Shown one piece after another: positions 42,429-52,860 of a DNA stretch of 64,000 bases (position 1 is the first letter of the stretch; each line of letters opens with the position of its first letter). The notes beneath the pieces were generated by a model. That model was given only the letters and a program-made list of their open reading frames with translations. It ran no database searches and was not told where the DNA came from. The position numbers and the translations under genes were made by a program. This DNA comes from Fibrobacter sp. (GTDB taxonomy: Bacteria; Fibrobacterota; Fibrobacteria; Fibrobacterales; Fibrobacteraceae). Location: assembly GCA_017412605.1 (NCBI GenBank), contig JAFPWY010000009.1, positions 186,001 through 250,000 of the forward strand. Direction: 5' to 3'.

Positions 42429-43472
42429 TTATTCCTTCACACAGCGGACCGAAAGTCCATCGATCTTTTTCACCGTATTCACGAGGGCATTGTCGTTGCT
42501 GCAATCCAAGTACATGTGGTAAGCGAGTGAATCCGCAGCACCGCCGTCGGCTTCCGTAGCAGCCCACATGAGGGAAGAGCAACCGTGATAGGTAAACCCG
42601 TCCTGAGTGCGAGTGGTAAACTTCATGCCCGCGGGGAGCGCCGTAAAGCCGAAGTCATCGGTACCGCTACCATCGTTTTCCCAGCCGCTCATGGACTTCA
42701 GCTTGCTAGAGCCCATCCAGAGAATCTCGTTCAAGGAATCCGCTCCGACTTCCTGCAACAGGGTTTCCCAGTCCGCCTTCGTCGGCAAGCGCCAGCCTTC
42801 GGGGCAAACCCGTTTCGCCACTTTCCACGTGTAGAGGCGGCCCGCCGATTCGCAGTTCTCGGGCTCATCCCAGTAACACCAGTCGTTCTTGACAGAACTC
42901 GCAGCGCCTTCGATGTCAAAGTAGTTCAGGTTCTCGGCCATCCATACCTGGCCACCGATTGTCGTAGTCTTGTAGACATTCCCGTCACGCAGGTCCGTCA
43001 TAGAGCCATAGGCAAAGTTTGGATTGTCGTGCGTTCCCCTGGGGTCGTAGAAATGCCACACACCCACGCTATCAGGATCGTGACGGGCAGTATCGATATC
43101 AATTCCATCGGGGAAAAGAATGGAGAGAATAGAATCCAAGGAGGCGGAAGACTCGACGCTGGAAGAAGATTCCGGTTCACCGATAAATTCCATTTCACTT
43201 GAAAGTGCATCCGCGACGGGAACAGCCAATTCGCTCGACGTGATTTCTTCGCTGGAAGAAGACAACGCGCCCTGCGATTCAGGAGCCTCGTTCGCATCAG
43301 ATTTTTTTTCTTCCAAAGATTGCAGTTTCGAAGGTTGCTGGGCGGCAACGCCATCTAGCGAACTCAGTTCGTTTTCCGAGCTGCCGGGATTACCGCTGTC
43401 ACCGCTACACGCCGAGAACACGGCCACAAGTAAACTTGCACTCCCTATCGAGATAATGTTCTTCAACATCAT
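42429..43472 (-). CDS. FISUMP-domain lipoprotein
   Basis: A 347-residue lipoprotein. The start at 43472 is chosen for the AGGTGG site upstream; ATG also occurs at the next codon. Lipobox FSAC at about residue 22. A Ser/Glu-rich linker (about 30-115) leads to the FISUMP domain (about 150-347): TTTIGGQVWMAENLNY, CPEGWRLPTKADWETLL, DDFGFTALPAGM and LSVRCVKE. Second of three FISUMP proteins in the window and close to the GH16 gene in the same direction, which hints at a shared role at the surface. Confidence 0.88.
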   Translation of the reverse strand: MMLKNIISIGSASLLVAVFSACSGDSGNPGSSENELSSLDGVAAQQPSKLQSLEEKKSDANEAPESQGALSSSSEEITSSELAVPVADALSSEMEFIGEPESSSSVESSASLDSILSILFPDGIDIDTARHDPDSVGVWHFYDPRGTHDNPNFAYGSMTDLRDGNVYKTTTIGGQVWMAENLNYFDIEGAASSVKNDWCYWDEPENCESAGRLYTWKVAKRVCPEGWRLPTKADWETLLQEVGADSLNEILWMGSSKLKSMSGWENDGSGTDDFGFTALPAGMKFTTRTQDGFTYHGCSSLMWAATEADGGAADSLAYHMYLDCSNDNALVNTVKKIDGLSVRCVKE

Positions 43473-43616
43473 AGTCAATTCCACCTATAGCTTTTCTCTT
43501 TAATCTATGTTTTTTCATTGGAAAACGCAATAGACTTAAACGGCGGTCTATCAAAAACAAACCGTGATTTAGACACCTAAACCACGGTCAATTGCTTGCT
43601 AGTTTGGATATACCGA

Positions 43617-44978
43617 CTATCGCCTTGTGGCGCGAGGCAGCTCGGAAGCGTGCTTTTCTTGCCAAATGGCTTCGAGCTGAGCGCGTTCGGCCTCGGTAGC
43701 CCAATCGGAATCCGGAAATTCCTGCACGATAATGCGATAACGGGTCGCAGCGGAATGGAAATCGCGCAGTTCACGGTAGATGTTGCCCATCTGGAGCATC
43801 GCGAAATAGCGTTCCTCGGGTTCAAGTTCCAAATCCAGGAGTTCCTTGTACATCTGCAACGCCGGCTCCAAGTTGCCAGCCTTGAAAAGCATGTTGGCAA
43901 CTTCAATCGTCGGACCGCCATCGGATACGGGAGCAGACTTCTTCTTCGGAGCCTTATCCTTGGGTTCCTTCTCCACCTTGGCTTCCACCTTTTCCTGCAC
44001 AGGCGCAGCGGGCTTTTCGGCCTCGGGTTTGGCCTCGACCGCATCACCGCGCAATTCAGCCAAACGGCTTTCAGCTGTAGCACGGAACACAGCACTCGGT
44101 GCAGCTTTTTTCAGGTAAGCTTCCAAGTATTTCTTTTCCAATTCCTTGCGTTTACCTTTCTCATAAACAAGAGCGAGGAAATAGTTCGCGTCGTTACCGC
44201 GATCTTTGTATGTAATGCCCTTCTTCAGGTTATACTCGGCCTTGTCGTATTCGCCCAGTTCAAAGCGAGTCAGGCCGGCATAGAAATACGCACCCGGATC
44301 ACCAGGACGCTTGGCCAAGATTTCCCTCCAGACCGGGACAACTTCCTTGTACTTGCCCTCATCGAACAAAGTCTTTCCTTTTTCGAACAGTTCTTCGACA
44401 CTAGACTTCGCAGCAACCGCAGGTTCCTTTTCCGGTTCGGCCTTGACTTCCTTCACGGGTTCCGGCTTCGACTTCACGGGCGCAGCCTCCTCGGCAGGCG
44501 ACTCCGCCCTTCTCTCGGCAACCTTCGCGGGTTCCGTCTTGGGCTCTTCCTTCACCGGTTCGTTTTTCACTTCCGGTTCGGCAGGAGCGGCAGCTTCCGT
44601 CACAGGATTGTTCTTCGGGTCCTTCGCACGTTCGGCTTCAGCCTTGGGCTTCTGGCCCAGCGCTTCGTAAACCCTGGCGGCCCCTTCATAAGCCTCACTC
44701 ATCGACGGATTGTAGCGGTAAGCCAAGCGGAAGTTGGCAAGCGCACCGCTGTAGTCCTTCATCTTCATGCGGACCTGGGCGGCCAAATAGTAAGCCTCGG
44801 AATTTCTCGGGTCATCGGCCAGTATGGAGCGATATTCCCCGAGGGCCATTTCGTATTCCCCCTTCGCCTCGAAGCGGGCACCCTGTTCAACACGCGGGTC
44901 GGCGGCCAAAGCCGCAGAAAAACCAATCAATACAGCAAAAGAAACAATAGACGCAGACGTGAAAAAACTTCTATCCAT
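43617..44978 (-). CDS. Exported TPR-repeat protein with Lys/Glu/Pro-rich middle
   Basis: A 453-residue protein with a signal peptide (MDRSFFTSASIVSFAV, cleavage near ALAA). TPR units at about 27-125 (ARFEAKGEYEMALGEYRSIL, YYLAAQVRMKMKDYSGALANF) and 205-300 (LFDEGKYKEVVPVWREILAK), and a last set near 365-450. Between them lie long charged linkers (EPEVKNEPVKEEPKTEPAKV and PEAEKPAAPVQEKVEAK). Likely a periplasmic scaffold, in the style of YbgF/CpoB or BamD-like TPR proteins, but no specific partner is shown. Confidence 0.85.
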   Translation of the reverse strand: MDRSFFTSASIVSFAVLIGFSAALAADPRVEQGARFEAKGEYEMALGEYRSILADDPRNSEAYYLAAQVRMKMKDYSGALANFRLAYRYNPSMSEAYEGAARVYEALGQKPKAEAERAKDPKNNPVTEAAAPAEPEVKNEPVKEEPKTEPAKVAERRAESPAEEAAPVKSKPEPVKEVKAEPEKEPAVAAKSSVEELFEKGKTLFDEGKYKEVVPVWREILAKRPGDPGAYFYAGLTRFELGEYDKAEYNLKKGITYKDRGNDANYFLALVYEKGKRKELEKKYLEAYLKKAAPSAVFRATAESRLAELRGDAVEAKPEAEKPAAPVQEKVEAKVEKEPKDKAPKKKSAPVSDGGPTIEVANMLFKAGNLEPALQMYKELLDLELEPEERYFAMLQMGNIYRELRDFHSAATRYRIIVQEFPDSDWATEAERAQLEAIWQEKHASELPRATRR

Positions 44979-45281
44979 ATGAGCTAATTTAGAAAAAGAG
45001 TACAAAGCCCCGAAAGAAGCCACTACTCAAAAGGCACCTAAAAACGGGAAAAACTGAGCAAAATGAAAACAAATACAAATTCAAGCCCAGCAGCGGCGCG
45101 TTTTATTTTGAAACACCGGAAATGGCAGCTCCGTTTCATTTTTGTACACTGAGCAGGATTTCAATAGGTTATTCGCCCGAAAAAGAGCCGTAGGCTAAAA
45201 GTTAAAAGCAAAAAATCTGCCAACGCACCTCAAAAAGCCACAAAAAGGAATAAAATGGCGAAAAAAAGAGAATTTCACGTT
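44979..45281. other. Gene-free region upstream of groES
   Basis: About 300 bases between the TPR gene and the groES promoter. I see no reading frame with coding character, no tRNA and no CIRCE operator (TTAGCACTC-N9-GAGTGCTAA). It is A-rich, with CCGGAAATGGCAGCTCCG near 45117 as a weak inverted repeat. Confidence 0.5.
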
Positions 45282-45298
45282 TTGGCATGGAATTTGCT
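45282..45298 (+). promoter_or_regulatory. Sigma-54-type promoter of groES-groEL
   Basis: TTGGCATGGAATTTGCT matches the -24/-12 consensus TTGGCAcG-N4-TTGCa at every position but two, with exact GG to GC spacing. The predicted transcription start is near 45310, leaving a leader of about 80 bases to the groES ATG. Confidence 0.6.
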
Positions 45299-45388
45299 TT
45301 GAAGGGGACGAACAACAAAAGCCCCCAATGGGCAAACGTTTTAACAATGGGCGAAATAAGGACGCCCGCAAAAAAGAGGTAAAATAAA

Positions 45389-45670
45389 ATGATCAAGCCT
45401 TTAGCAGATCGAATCGTTGTCAAGCCGGCAGAAGCCGAAAAGAAGACCTCCTCGGGTCTCTTCATTCCGGACAACGCCAAGGAAAAGCCCATGCAGGGCA
45501 AGGTCGTGGCCGTGGGCCCGGGCCGCAAGAATGACAAGGGCGAACTCGTCGCTATGGAAGTCAAGGTCGGAGACGAAGTGTTGTACGGCAAGTACAGCGG
45601 CACCGAAGTCACCGTCGACGGCGAAACCTACCTCATCGTGAAGGAATCGGACGTTATCGCTACTTTGTAG
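45389..45670 (+). CDS. groES: Co-chaperonin GroES
   Basis: A 93-residue GroES (Hsp10): [20 protein letters not shown], the mobile loop [20 protein letters not shown] and the [14 protein letters not shown] strand. It caps the GroEL ring in assisted folding. An AGAGGTAAAA site precedes it. groEL follows, but after 160 bases filled with a repeat element. Confidence 0.97.
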   Translation: MIKPLADRIVVKPAEAEKKTSSGLFIPDNAKEKPMQGKVVAVGPGRKNDKGELVAMEVKVGDEVLYGKYSGTEVTVDGETYLIVKESDVIATL

Positions 45671-45800
45671 CATAAGAGAGACTAGAGATTAGAGACTAGG
45701 ATTTAGTGAATAAGAATCACGCACTTTGTGAGTCTAAAACGGATGGCAAAGCCATGATTTTTTTCTCTAGCCTCTAGCTCCTAGATCCTAACCCCTAAAA
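45671..45800. repeat. Composite inverted repeat element between groES and groEL
   Basis: Left heptads GAGACTAGAGATTAGAGACT (45677-45696), then ATCACGCACTTTGTGAGTC and GATGGCAAAGCCATGATT palindromes, then right heptads CTCTAGCCTCTAGCTCCTAG (45763-45782) in the opposite sense. The whole block is roughly self-complementary and matches the order of the cluster at 25898-26037. Confidence 0.75.
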
Positions 45801-45809
45801 AAGTTTTAA

Positions 45810-47465
<1,656 letters not shown>

Positions 47466-47491
47466 TTCATCTAAACATCCTCCTTACATAA

Positions 47492-47528
47492 AAATTCCCC
47501 TGAGCAGATCTGTTCAGGGGGATTTTTT
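47492..47528 (+). terminator. Terminator of groEL
   Basis: CCCCTGA and TCAGGGG pair around GCAGATCTGT, flanked by AAATT/GATTTTTT, ending in a T-run. Confidence 0.82.
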
Positions 47529-47584
47529 ATTCCACCACAAGGCTTTTATGGAATTACCGTCACAGCCGGTAGTTTTCCTTATAC

Positions 47585-47617
47585 AAAAAAAAGGCGCCGC
47601 ATCTTGCGGCACCTTTT
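47585..47617 (-). terminator. Terminator of tRNA-Pro
   Basis: On the minus strand AAAAGGTGCCGC pairs with GCGGCGCCTTTT (loop AAGAT) and is followed by more T, directly after the tRNA 3' end. Confidence 0.8.
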
Positions 47618-47619
47618 AG

Positions 47620-47693
47620 TCGGGATGACTGAATTCGAATCAGCGACCTCTTGAACCCCATTCAAGCGCTCTACCAGGCTGAGCTACATCCCG
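47620..47693 (-). tRNA. tRNA-Pro (anticodon GGG)
   Basis: A 74-base cloverleaf on the minus strand: acceptor CGGGATG/CATCCCG, D arm with GTAGCTCAGCCTGGTAGAGC, anticodon stem CTTGA/TCAAG with loop ATGGGGT (anticodon GGG), T arm with GATTCGAATTC, discriminator A, no encoded CCA. TAAATT at 47712-47707 on the same strand ends 13 bases before the 5' end and may be the -10 box. Confidence 0.95.
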
Positions 47694-47761
47694 TGGGTCG
47701 GCGTCAAATTTAGGTTAAATTTCGCAAATTTTCAAGGTGAAGACTTGAAAAAAACGAAATT

Positions 47762-48493
47762 TTACTTCCAATAACCCACAATCAGCACCTCAGGAGTTGC
47801 CCTCGGGAACTTTTTGCTCTTGAACGCGACAATTTTACGAATACTCTGCTGCTTAAGTTCCCACCCCTCGCGCAAGAAGCCCTTCGTCGTAAGCGTAATC
47901 TTCACACCGGGAACCTTTCCGCCTTCCTTGACCTGATCAATCTTATCCACATTGAGCATCACATTCTTGGACTTCATCGAGAATTCGCGAAGGCTTGCAG
48001 AATCGAGCACGAGATCGGGCCTATCCTTCTTGTCGGTCTGCCACACGTAGAACGTCCATTCGCGCTTTTCTCCCTTGCCATAGTAACCCGCATCGAACAA
48101 TTTCTCGCTGAAGAAGAACGGAGCCACGACAAAGCCGTCCATCTTGGCGGTATAGGGCTTGCCGTCCGTACCGACCATCACGACAACCGGATTGATTTGC
48201 CCGTCCATCTCGGAAAAATCGATGTCGAATTCTATGGTCACCGGGGAATTCTTGGCGATCTTGGTCGGGTACTTGAAGTTGGTCATCCCGATTCCCTGAC
48301 CGAACGCATTTTCGAGCGTAATGTCCTTGCCCGAAATGTTCGCCCCCTTCAGGACAATATGTTTAACATCGCCCTGGTTCACGTAACCGATGGGATACGT
48401 TTCAGGGACAAAGCGAATGGCATCGTCGGCGAGAGCTGTCGTGGAAAAAGCGAATGCCAAAGAAAAGACTGTTGCAATAAATTTCGAATTCAT
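47762..48493 (-). CDS. Exported protein with HYDIN/DUF1573-like Ig fold
   Basis: A 243-residue protein with a signal peptide (about 1-22, ending ALA). The region after it, FVPETYPIGYVNQGDVKHIVLKG...NSPVTIEFDIDFSEMDGQI, has the strand spacing of DUF1573/HYDIN Ig-like domains, though without the Cys seen in many bacterial members. The C-terminal half (about 120-243) has no match I know. TATATT ends 6 bases before the ATG, again leaderless in appearance. Probably periplasmic. Confidence 0.7.
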   Translation of the reverse strand: MNSKFIATVFSLAFAFSTTALADDAIRFVPETYPIGYVNQGDVKHIVLKGANISGKDITLENAFGQGIGMTNFKYPTKIAKNSPVTIEFDIDFSEMDGQINPVVVMVGTDGKPYTAKMDGFVVAPFFFSEKLFDAGYYGKGEKREWTFYVWQTDKKDRPDLVLDSASLREFSMKSKNVMLNVDKIDQVKEGGKVPGVKITLTTKGFLREGWELKQQSIRKIVAFKSKKFPRATPEVLIVGYWK

Positions 48494-48529
48494 GCCCCTA
48501 ATATAGCAAATTCAGCGAGGAAATTCCAT

Positions 48530-49249
48530 CTAGTTCTTGAGATCACACCACACTCCTTCCGAGCGTTTCCCATTAAATGTAAAATTCCATGTTCCGTTTT
48601 CCTCCCTATTGGGACAGGCGGAAGAACATTCACCCTCCGACATTTGCACAGACAACTTTGTTGAGCATGAATAACAAAAACCATTATAGTTTATAAGCGG
48701 ACGGCCGGTGCAACTCTTAAAAAAGCATTCTCCATTTTGAACCGACCTTTCAGGGCACTTTGAACAGTTTTTTGTATCGCTAACAGGGCTTTCGTAATCG
48801 CAGGATCTGCAATCTCCAAAAGTGTCTTCCAAGGGTTTGTTGTCAGGGCACTTTTCTAGTTTACATCCCCAAAAAACATTGACCCTTTTTGTAGTCCCGT
48901 TCTTCCCGTTGCAAATTCTCTCACAGTCCTCTTCATCGTGGAGATCGAAAATTTCGTCATCGTCACAAGGATGACAATCTCCATGCTCGTCCAGCAAGGG
49001 ACGATCGTCAGGGCAAGACGCAGACACCTTAATTTTATTCCCACCAGGGTTTTGGCTAAAATAATCATCGTCTTCGGACGATTCATCCTCTTCGTCGGAT
49101 GATTCATCCGAGTCTTCGTCGTCGGTCACATTCCCGGACTCAATAGCGTTCTCGCCACCAATCGTTTCTTCGTCACCCGATACAGTACAAGCCGCAAACA
49201 ACGCTGTAAGGTATAATGCTAGTACCGCATAAAAAAAGTTCATCCGCAT
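48530..49249 (-). CDS. Cys-rich lipoprotein with acidic linker
   Basis: A 239-residue lipoprotein (lipobox FAAC at about residue 21). An extremely acidic Asp/Glu/Ser linker (about 38-70) is followed by repeated Cys modules: CPDDRPLLDEHGDCHPCDDD, CPDNKPLEDTFGDCRSCDYE and a more diverged CTGRPLINYNGFCYSCSTK. Each has the pattern C-x-D/G-x-x-P-L-x(6)-G-x-C-x-x-C. Disulphide-bonded surface modules are likely. GGAGG precedes the start by 8 bases. Function unknown. Confidence 0.75.
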   Translation of the reverse strand: MRMNFFYAVLALYLTALFAACTVSGDEETIGGENAIESGNVTDDEDSDESSDEEDESSEDDDYFSQNPGGNKIKVSASCPDDRPLLDEHGDCHPCDDDEIFDLHDEEDCERICNGKNGTTKRVNVFWGCKLEKCPDNKPLEDTFGDCRSCDYESPVSDTKNCSKCPERSVQNGECFFKSCTGRPLINYNGFCYSCSTKLSVQMSEGECSSACPNREENGTWNFTFNGKRSEGVWCDLKN

Positions 49250-49403
49250 ATACAGCCCCTCCTTTTTTTGTAATGTAACTACAAAACAGCCCCTTTTCAG
49301 CCCACAATCGTAAACTTTATTTTACATATTGATAAATATCACAATTGATTGTTACGTGCTTTATAAATCCACTCAGGTTTCACGCCTTAATTACGGCATC
49401 AAT

Positions 49404-50414
49404 TTACCTGTTTTCGTAACGTTCTTTCAATTTTTCGACAACTTCAGGAAAATAGCGTTCATTAACATCGAAAGACAATCTGCCATCCTTGAAGATAAAT
49501 CGGCAGTTGCCATTTTTATCGTACTTTATTTTAAGAGGTGTAGAATTTTCGAACCAAAAAGTCATATCCCCGAAATGAGTGCAAAGCACAAACTTGTCAC
49601 TATACCACCTTATTTCAAGAACGGCTTTCACACCTTCGTAGACAACCCAAAAGTAGCCAAATAGGCATGCAAAATAACACGTAAGATAAAGAGCATTTTC
49701 CCATGGAACAACGAAAGCAAAGAGCACAGCGGCAATAAAGCCTATTGGGCTCCCCCCTTCAACCTTCAGTACTGGTTTATAAACCACATATTCAGGCCCC
49801 TCGTTTACCTGCATCACATTCTTTTCCGCTAATTTATCCAAAATATTGCACAATTTCTGAACCACATTCGGATAGTCATTCTCAAATACTTGAAAAGATT
49901 TTCCGTTTTTCTTGAAGAAAAAAAATCGCCTGTTATATTGATCAACATTAACGTTATTGCTCTCCAGTTCATCAAACCGAACTTCTTTTTCGCCATAACG
50001 GGTGCAAAGAACAAACTTATCGTTGAACCATATTACTTTCAGGACCTTTTTTGAAAGGAGAAAAGCCAAGAAAAAGGACATGACCGAAACGCCAAGAAAA
50101 ATCACGTAAATTGGCGTCGGAAAATCATCATAGACTCCGCAAGACAATGTGATACAATAAAACAGCCCAAAGCCCAACAACAAAAATATTCCCATTATAT
50201 TCAGGACATGCTTGGCCCCGCCCAACTCGAATACCGCACCATCATAAAAGACTTCGCTATCCGATTCAATCTCGCTTATATTCCTCTTTATTACAGAAAC
50301 CTTCTTTGGAGCAGAAGGCGGCTTCTCCTTGCCATAATATGGATTGGGCGCATCACACCAGAGACAGCAAGGCATATCGTCTTCGTATTTATCACCGCAT
50401 TTCGGACAAATCAT
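49404..50414 (-). CDS. Zinc-ribbon membrane protein
   Basis: A 336-residue protein; the start at 50414 puts the zinc ribbon first (MICPKCGDKYEDDMPCCLWC, a CxxC pair followed by Cys-Cys and a CxxC-like second half). Two pairs of TM helices (about 75-125 and 220-270) each precede a PH-like domain of similar sequence: WFNDKFVLCTRYGEKEVRFDE and WYSDKFVLCTHFGDMTFWFEN. So the membrane-plus-PH unit is internally duplicated. A+T-rich compared with its neighbours. Function unknown. Confidence 0.72.
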   Translation of the reverse strand: MICPKCGDKYEDDMPCCLWCDAPNPYYGKEKPPSAPKKVSVIKRNISEIESDSEVFYDGAVFELGGAKHVLNIMGIFLLLGFGLFYCITLSCGVYDDFPTPIYVIFLGVSVMSFFLAFLLSKKVLKVIWFNDKFVLCTRYGEKEVRFDELESNNVNVDQYNRRFFFFKKNGKSFQVFENDYPNVVQKLCNILDKLAEKNVMQVNEGPEYVVYKPVLKVEGGSPIGFIAAVLFAFVVPWENALYLTCYFACLFGYFWVVYEGVKAVLEIRWYSDKFVLCTHFGDMTFWFENSTPLKIKYDKNGNCRFIFKDGRLSFDVNERYFPEVVEKLKERYENR

Positions 50415-50488
50415 AAAAACACCAACAAGGGGTATTCTCAATATATACATTTTTTGAATGATAGGGAAAAATTGCTAAATTTACGGGC

Positions 50489-51823
50489 ATGAAAAAATAC
50501 CACTTGGCCACATACGGCTGCCAGATGAACGAGTACGACTCGGCGATGATCGCCCAGGAACTCGACATGAGCGGTTGCGTCGAGACAAGCAACCAGGAAG
50601 ATGCCGACTTCATCATCGTGAACACCTGCAGCGTACGCGAAAAGGCCGAGGAAACCGCCATCGCGAACATCAGCAAACTCAAGTACCTGAACAAGAAGAA
50701 CCCCGACGTGAAAGTCGTCGTGTGCGGCTGCATGGCAAAAAATCGCGGGCCGGAACTTTTGAAGCGCCTCCCGAACGTGAGCTATATCGTGGGCCCGGAC
50801 CAATACAAGAAAATCCCGGAACTGCTGCTCGGCGACGCCCAGAGCCCGCTGCACCAGACGCACCACAAGATGTTCATCGACGAGGACCTGAACGAGAACT
50901 ACCTGGGCGAATACGCGAAACTCCAGAACGACTTCAGCACGTTCGTCGCTATCCAGCGCGGGTGCAACAAGCGCTGCAGCTACTGCATCGTGCCCTACCT
51001 CCGCGGGCCGGAAAAATACCGCGACATGGAAGACGTGCTCGCTGAAGTCAAGAAGGCCGCCGACAAGGGCATTACCGAGGTGACGCTCTTGGGCCAGACG
51101 GTGAACGCCTACAAGACGGAAGGCGGCAACTTTGCCGATCTCCTCACGAAGGTTTCCGAAATCGACGGCATCCGCCGTATCCGCTTTACGAGCCCGCACC
51201 CGAGGCACTACACGAACGAGCTCATCGACGTATTGCTGAACAACCCGAAGGTCTGCCATTACGCGCACATCCCAATCCAGAGCGGCTCCGACGCGATACT
51301 CAAGAAGATGCGCCGCCAGCACAACATGGAGCAGTACCTCTCGATTATCGAGCAGTTGCGTAGCAAGGACCCGTTCTACGGAATTTCGACAGATGTGATT
51401 TGCGGTTTTGTGGGCGAAACCGAGGAAGATTTCGAGGCAACCCTCAAGGCATTTGAGACCTGCCAGTTTGACAGTGCCTTCATGTTCATCTACAGCCCGC
51501 GCAAGGGCACGGAATCGTACAAGGAAGCGGAAACGCTCACCGAACAGGAAAAGAACGAGCGCCACACGCGCCTCGTGGAACTGCAGAACGCCATCACGCT
51601 CAAGCGTAACCAGATGATGCTCGGCCGCACCGAGGAACTTTTGGTCGAAAAGAACTCCGTGCGCGACGAGACGGAACTGCGCGGCCGCACCGACAACTTC
51701 AAGAAAGTCGTTTTCAAGCCCGCAGAAGGCCTCATCGTGAAGCCGGGCGACTACGTGAAAGTTAAATTAGACGATATTAGAGGATGGACGATTCGGGGAA
51801 AATTGATAATGGATAATGGATAA
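50489..51823 (+). CDS. miaB: tRNA-2-methylthio-N6-dimethylallyladenosine synthase
   Basis: A 444-residue methylthiotransferase that modifies A37 of tRNAs reading UNN codons. The UPF0004 domain supplies Cys11 (YGCQMNEYDS), Cys47 (NTCSVREKAEE) and Cys81 (CGCMAKN) for one cluster; the radical SAM motif CNKRCSYC supplies Cys159, 163 and 166. The TRAM domain is at the end (about 380-444). The -10-like TAAATT ends 7 bases before the ATG. Confidence 0.95.
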   Translation: MKKYHLATYGCQMNEYDSAMIAQELDMSGCVETSNQEDADFIIVNTCSVREKAEETAIANISKLKYLNKKNPDVKVVVCGCMAKNRGPELLKRLPNVSYIVGPDQYKKIPELLLGDAQSPLHQTHHKMFIDEDLNENYLGEYAKLQNDFSTFVAIQRGCNKRCSYCIVPYLRGPEKYRDMEDVLAEVKKAADKGITEVTLLGQTVNAYKTEGGNFADLLTKVSEIDGIRRIRFTSPHPRHYTNELIDVLLNNPKVCHYAHIPIQSGSDAILKKMRRQHNMEQYLSIIEQLRSKDPFYGISTDVICGFVGETEEDFEATLKAFETCQFDSAFMFIYSPRKGTESYKEAETLTEQEKNERHTRLVELQNAITLKRNQMMLGRTEELLVEKNSVRDETELRGRTDNFKKVVFKPAEGLIVKPGDYVKVKLDDIRGWTIRGKLIMDNG

Positions 51824-51836
51824 TGGATAATGGATG
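51805..51836. repeat. ATAATGG tandem repeat after miaB
   Basis: GGATAAT repeats about four times with a 7-base period just at and after the miaB stop, so the heptad periodicity of other intergenic repeats recurs with a different motif. Confidence 0.7.
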
Positions 51837-51852
51837 ATTGTGGTGTGAGGTA

Positions 51853-52761
51853 ATGAAGATGAAGTTTTGGAATGTTCGCGGAATTGCCGCTATTTTGTTC
51901 TTGATTTGCGGCACAAGCGCTTTTGCGCAGTCGATGGCTGATGCGCAGAAGGCTTATGTCGCAGGGAACTGGAAACAGGCGGCCACATCCTTTGAACAGG
52001 CATGCCCCAAGCAACCCGCCGACAGCCGCACAGAATGTTATCTGTGGAACGTTCTCGCGCTTTCGCAAACGGGCAACGCAAACGATTTCGCCAAGGCCGG
52101 GAAGCGTCTCGACAGCCTCATCGAAAAGACGAATCCGCAAAAGAAGGTCTACGCCGACCTCATGATGACACGCGCCCAGTTCCAGCTATATCTCGGAAAG
52201 TACGAGAATGCAGCAAACGCCCTGGTGCACGCCATAGAGACTTCGAAACCGGAACATGCCCCCGTACTCCAAAAAGTCTGCACCGCAGTCCAAGCAAAAA
52301 TCAAGCAGGACAACCTAACGGAAGCTTGTTCGAACCTCGGGAAAGAACAGCCCGCAAAAACCGCCTCAGCCCAGCCGGCGGCACAGGAATCGGCACCGAA
52401 ACAAGCCGCAGCCCCTGCAAACACTGAGGCCAAGGCCGCTCCCGCCATCATAGACCTCCCCGATTTCGACTCGGACGAAACCGCAAAAAAATCCGCACCG
52501 GCAGCCGCAGTCCAAACCCGTCAAGAAGAATCCTGGACGCTCCAGCTGGGTGCATTCAGCATGAAATCGAATGCAGAAGCACTTATCGAGAACTTGAAAA
52601 AACGTAAGATTCCATGCAGAATTGTCGAGCAGCCCCAGGAGACAAGGACTTTATATGTAGTTCAGTCAGGTGATTTTGTTTCAAAAGAAAAGGCTGTCGA
52701 TTACGGAGCAAAAGAACTTTCTCCGTTAAATGTGGATTTCCGCCCGACTTTAAAGAAATAG
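51853..52761 (+). CDS. Exported SPOR-domain protein
   Basis: A 302-residue protein with a signal peptide (about 1-25, ending SAFAQ). The middle (about 30-145) has TPR-like helices (ADAQKAYVAGNWKQAATSFEQA), followed by an Ala/Pro/Lys linker, then a SPOR domain (about 225-300): WTLQLGAFSMKSNAEALIENL and LYVVQSGDFVSKEKA. SPOR domains bind denuded septal peptidoglycan, so a cell-division or envelope role is likely. Confidence 0.85.
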   Translation: MKMKFWNVRGIAAILFLICGTSAFAQSMADAQKAYVAGNWKQAATSFEQACPKQPADSRTECYLWNVLALSQTGNANDFAKAGKRLDSLIEKTNPQKKVYADLMMTRAQFQLYLGKYENAANALVHAIETSKPEHAPVLQKVCTAVQAKIKQDNLTEACSNLGKEQPAKTASAQPAAQESAPKQAAAPANTEAKAAPAIIDLPDFDSDETAKKSAPAAAVQTRQEESWTLQLGAFSMKSNAEALIENLKKRKIPCRIVEQPQETRTLYVVQSGDFVSKEKAVDYGAKELSPLNVDFRPTLKK

Positions 52762-52840
52762 TTACCAAAAAATTGCCGATTTTGTCCAAAATTGGGCAAT
52801 TATTTCCTTTTTTTAACCTTTCAAAGTAACGAAAAAATAC

Positions 52841-52846
52841 TATATT
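52841..52846 (+). promoter_or_regulatory. -10 box of tRNA-Leu
   Basis: TATATT ends 14 bases before the mature 5' end of the tRNA. Its agreement with the boxes in front of protein genes supports TATATT as the local -10 motif. Confidence 0.5.
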
Positions 52847-52860
52847 TGATGCACACCCTA

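Noticed and set aside
45024-45388. CIRCE/HrcA operator upstream of groES
   Set aside because: No TTAGCACTC/GAGTGCTAA inverted repeat is present; GCCC-CAAT-GGGC near 45325 is a small unrelated hairpin.
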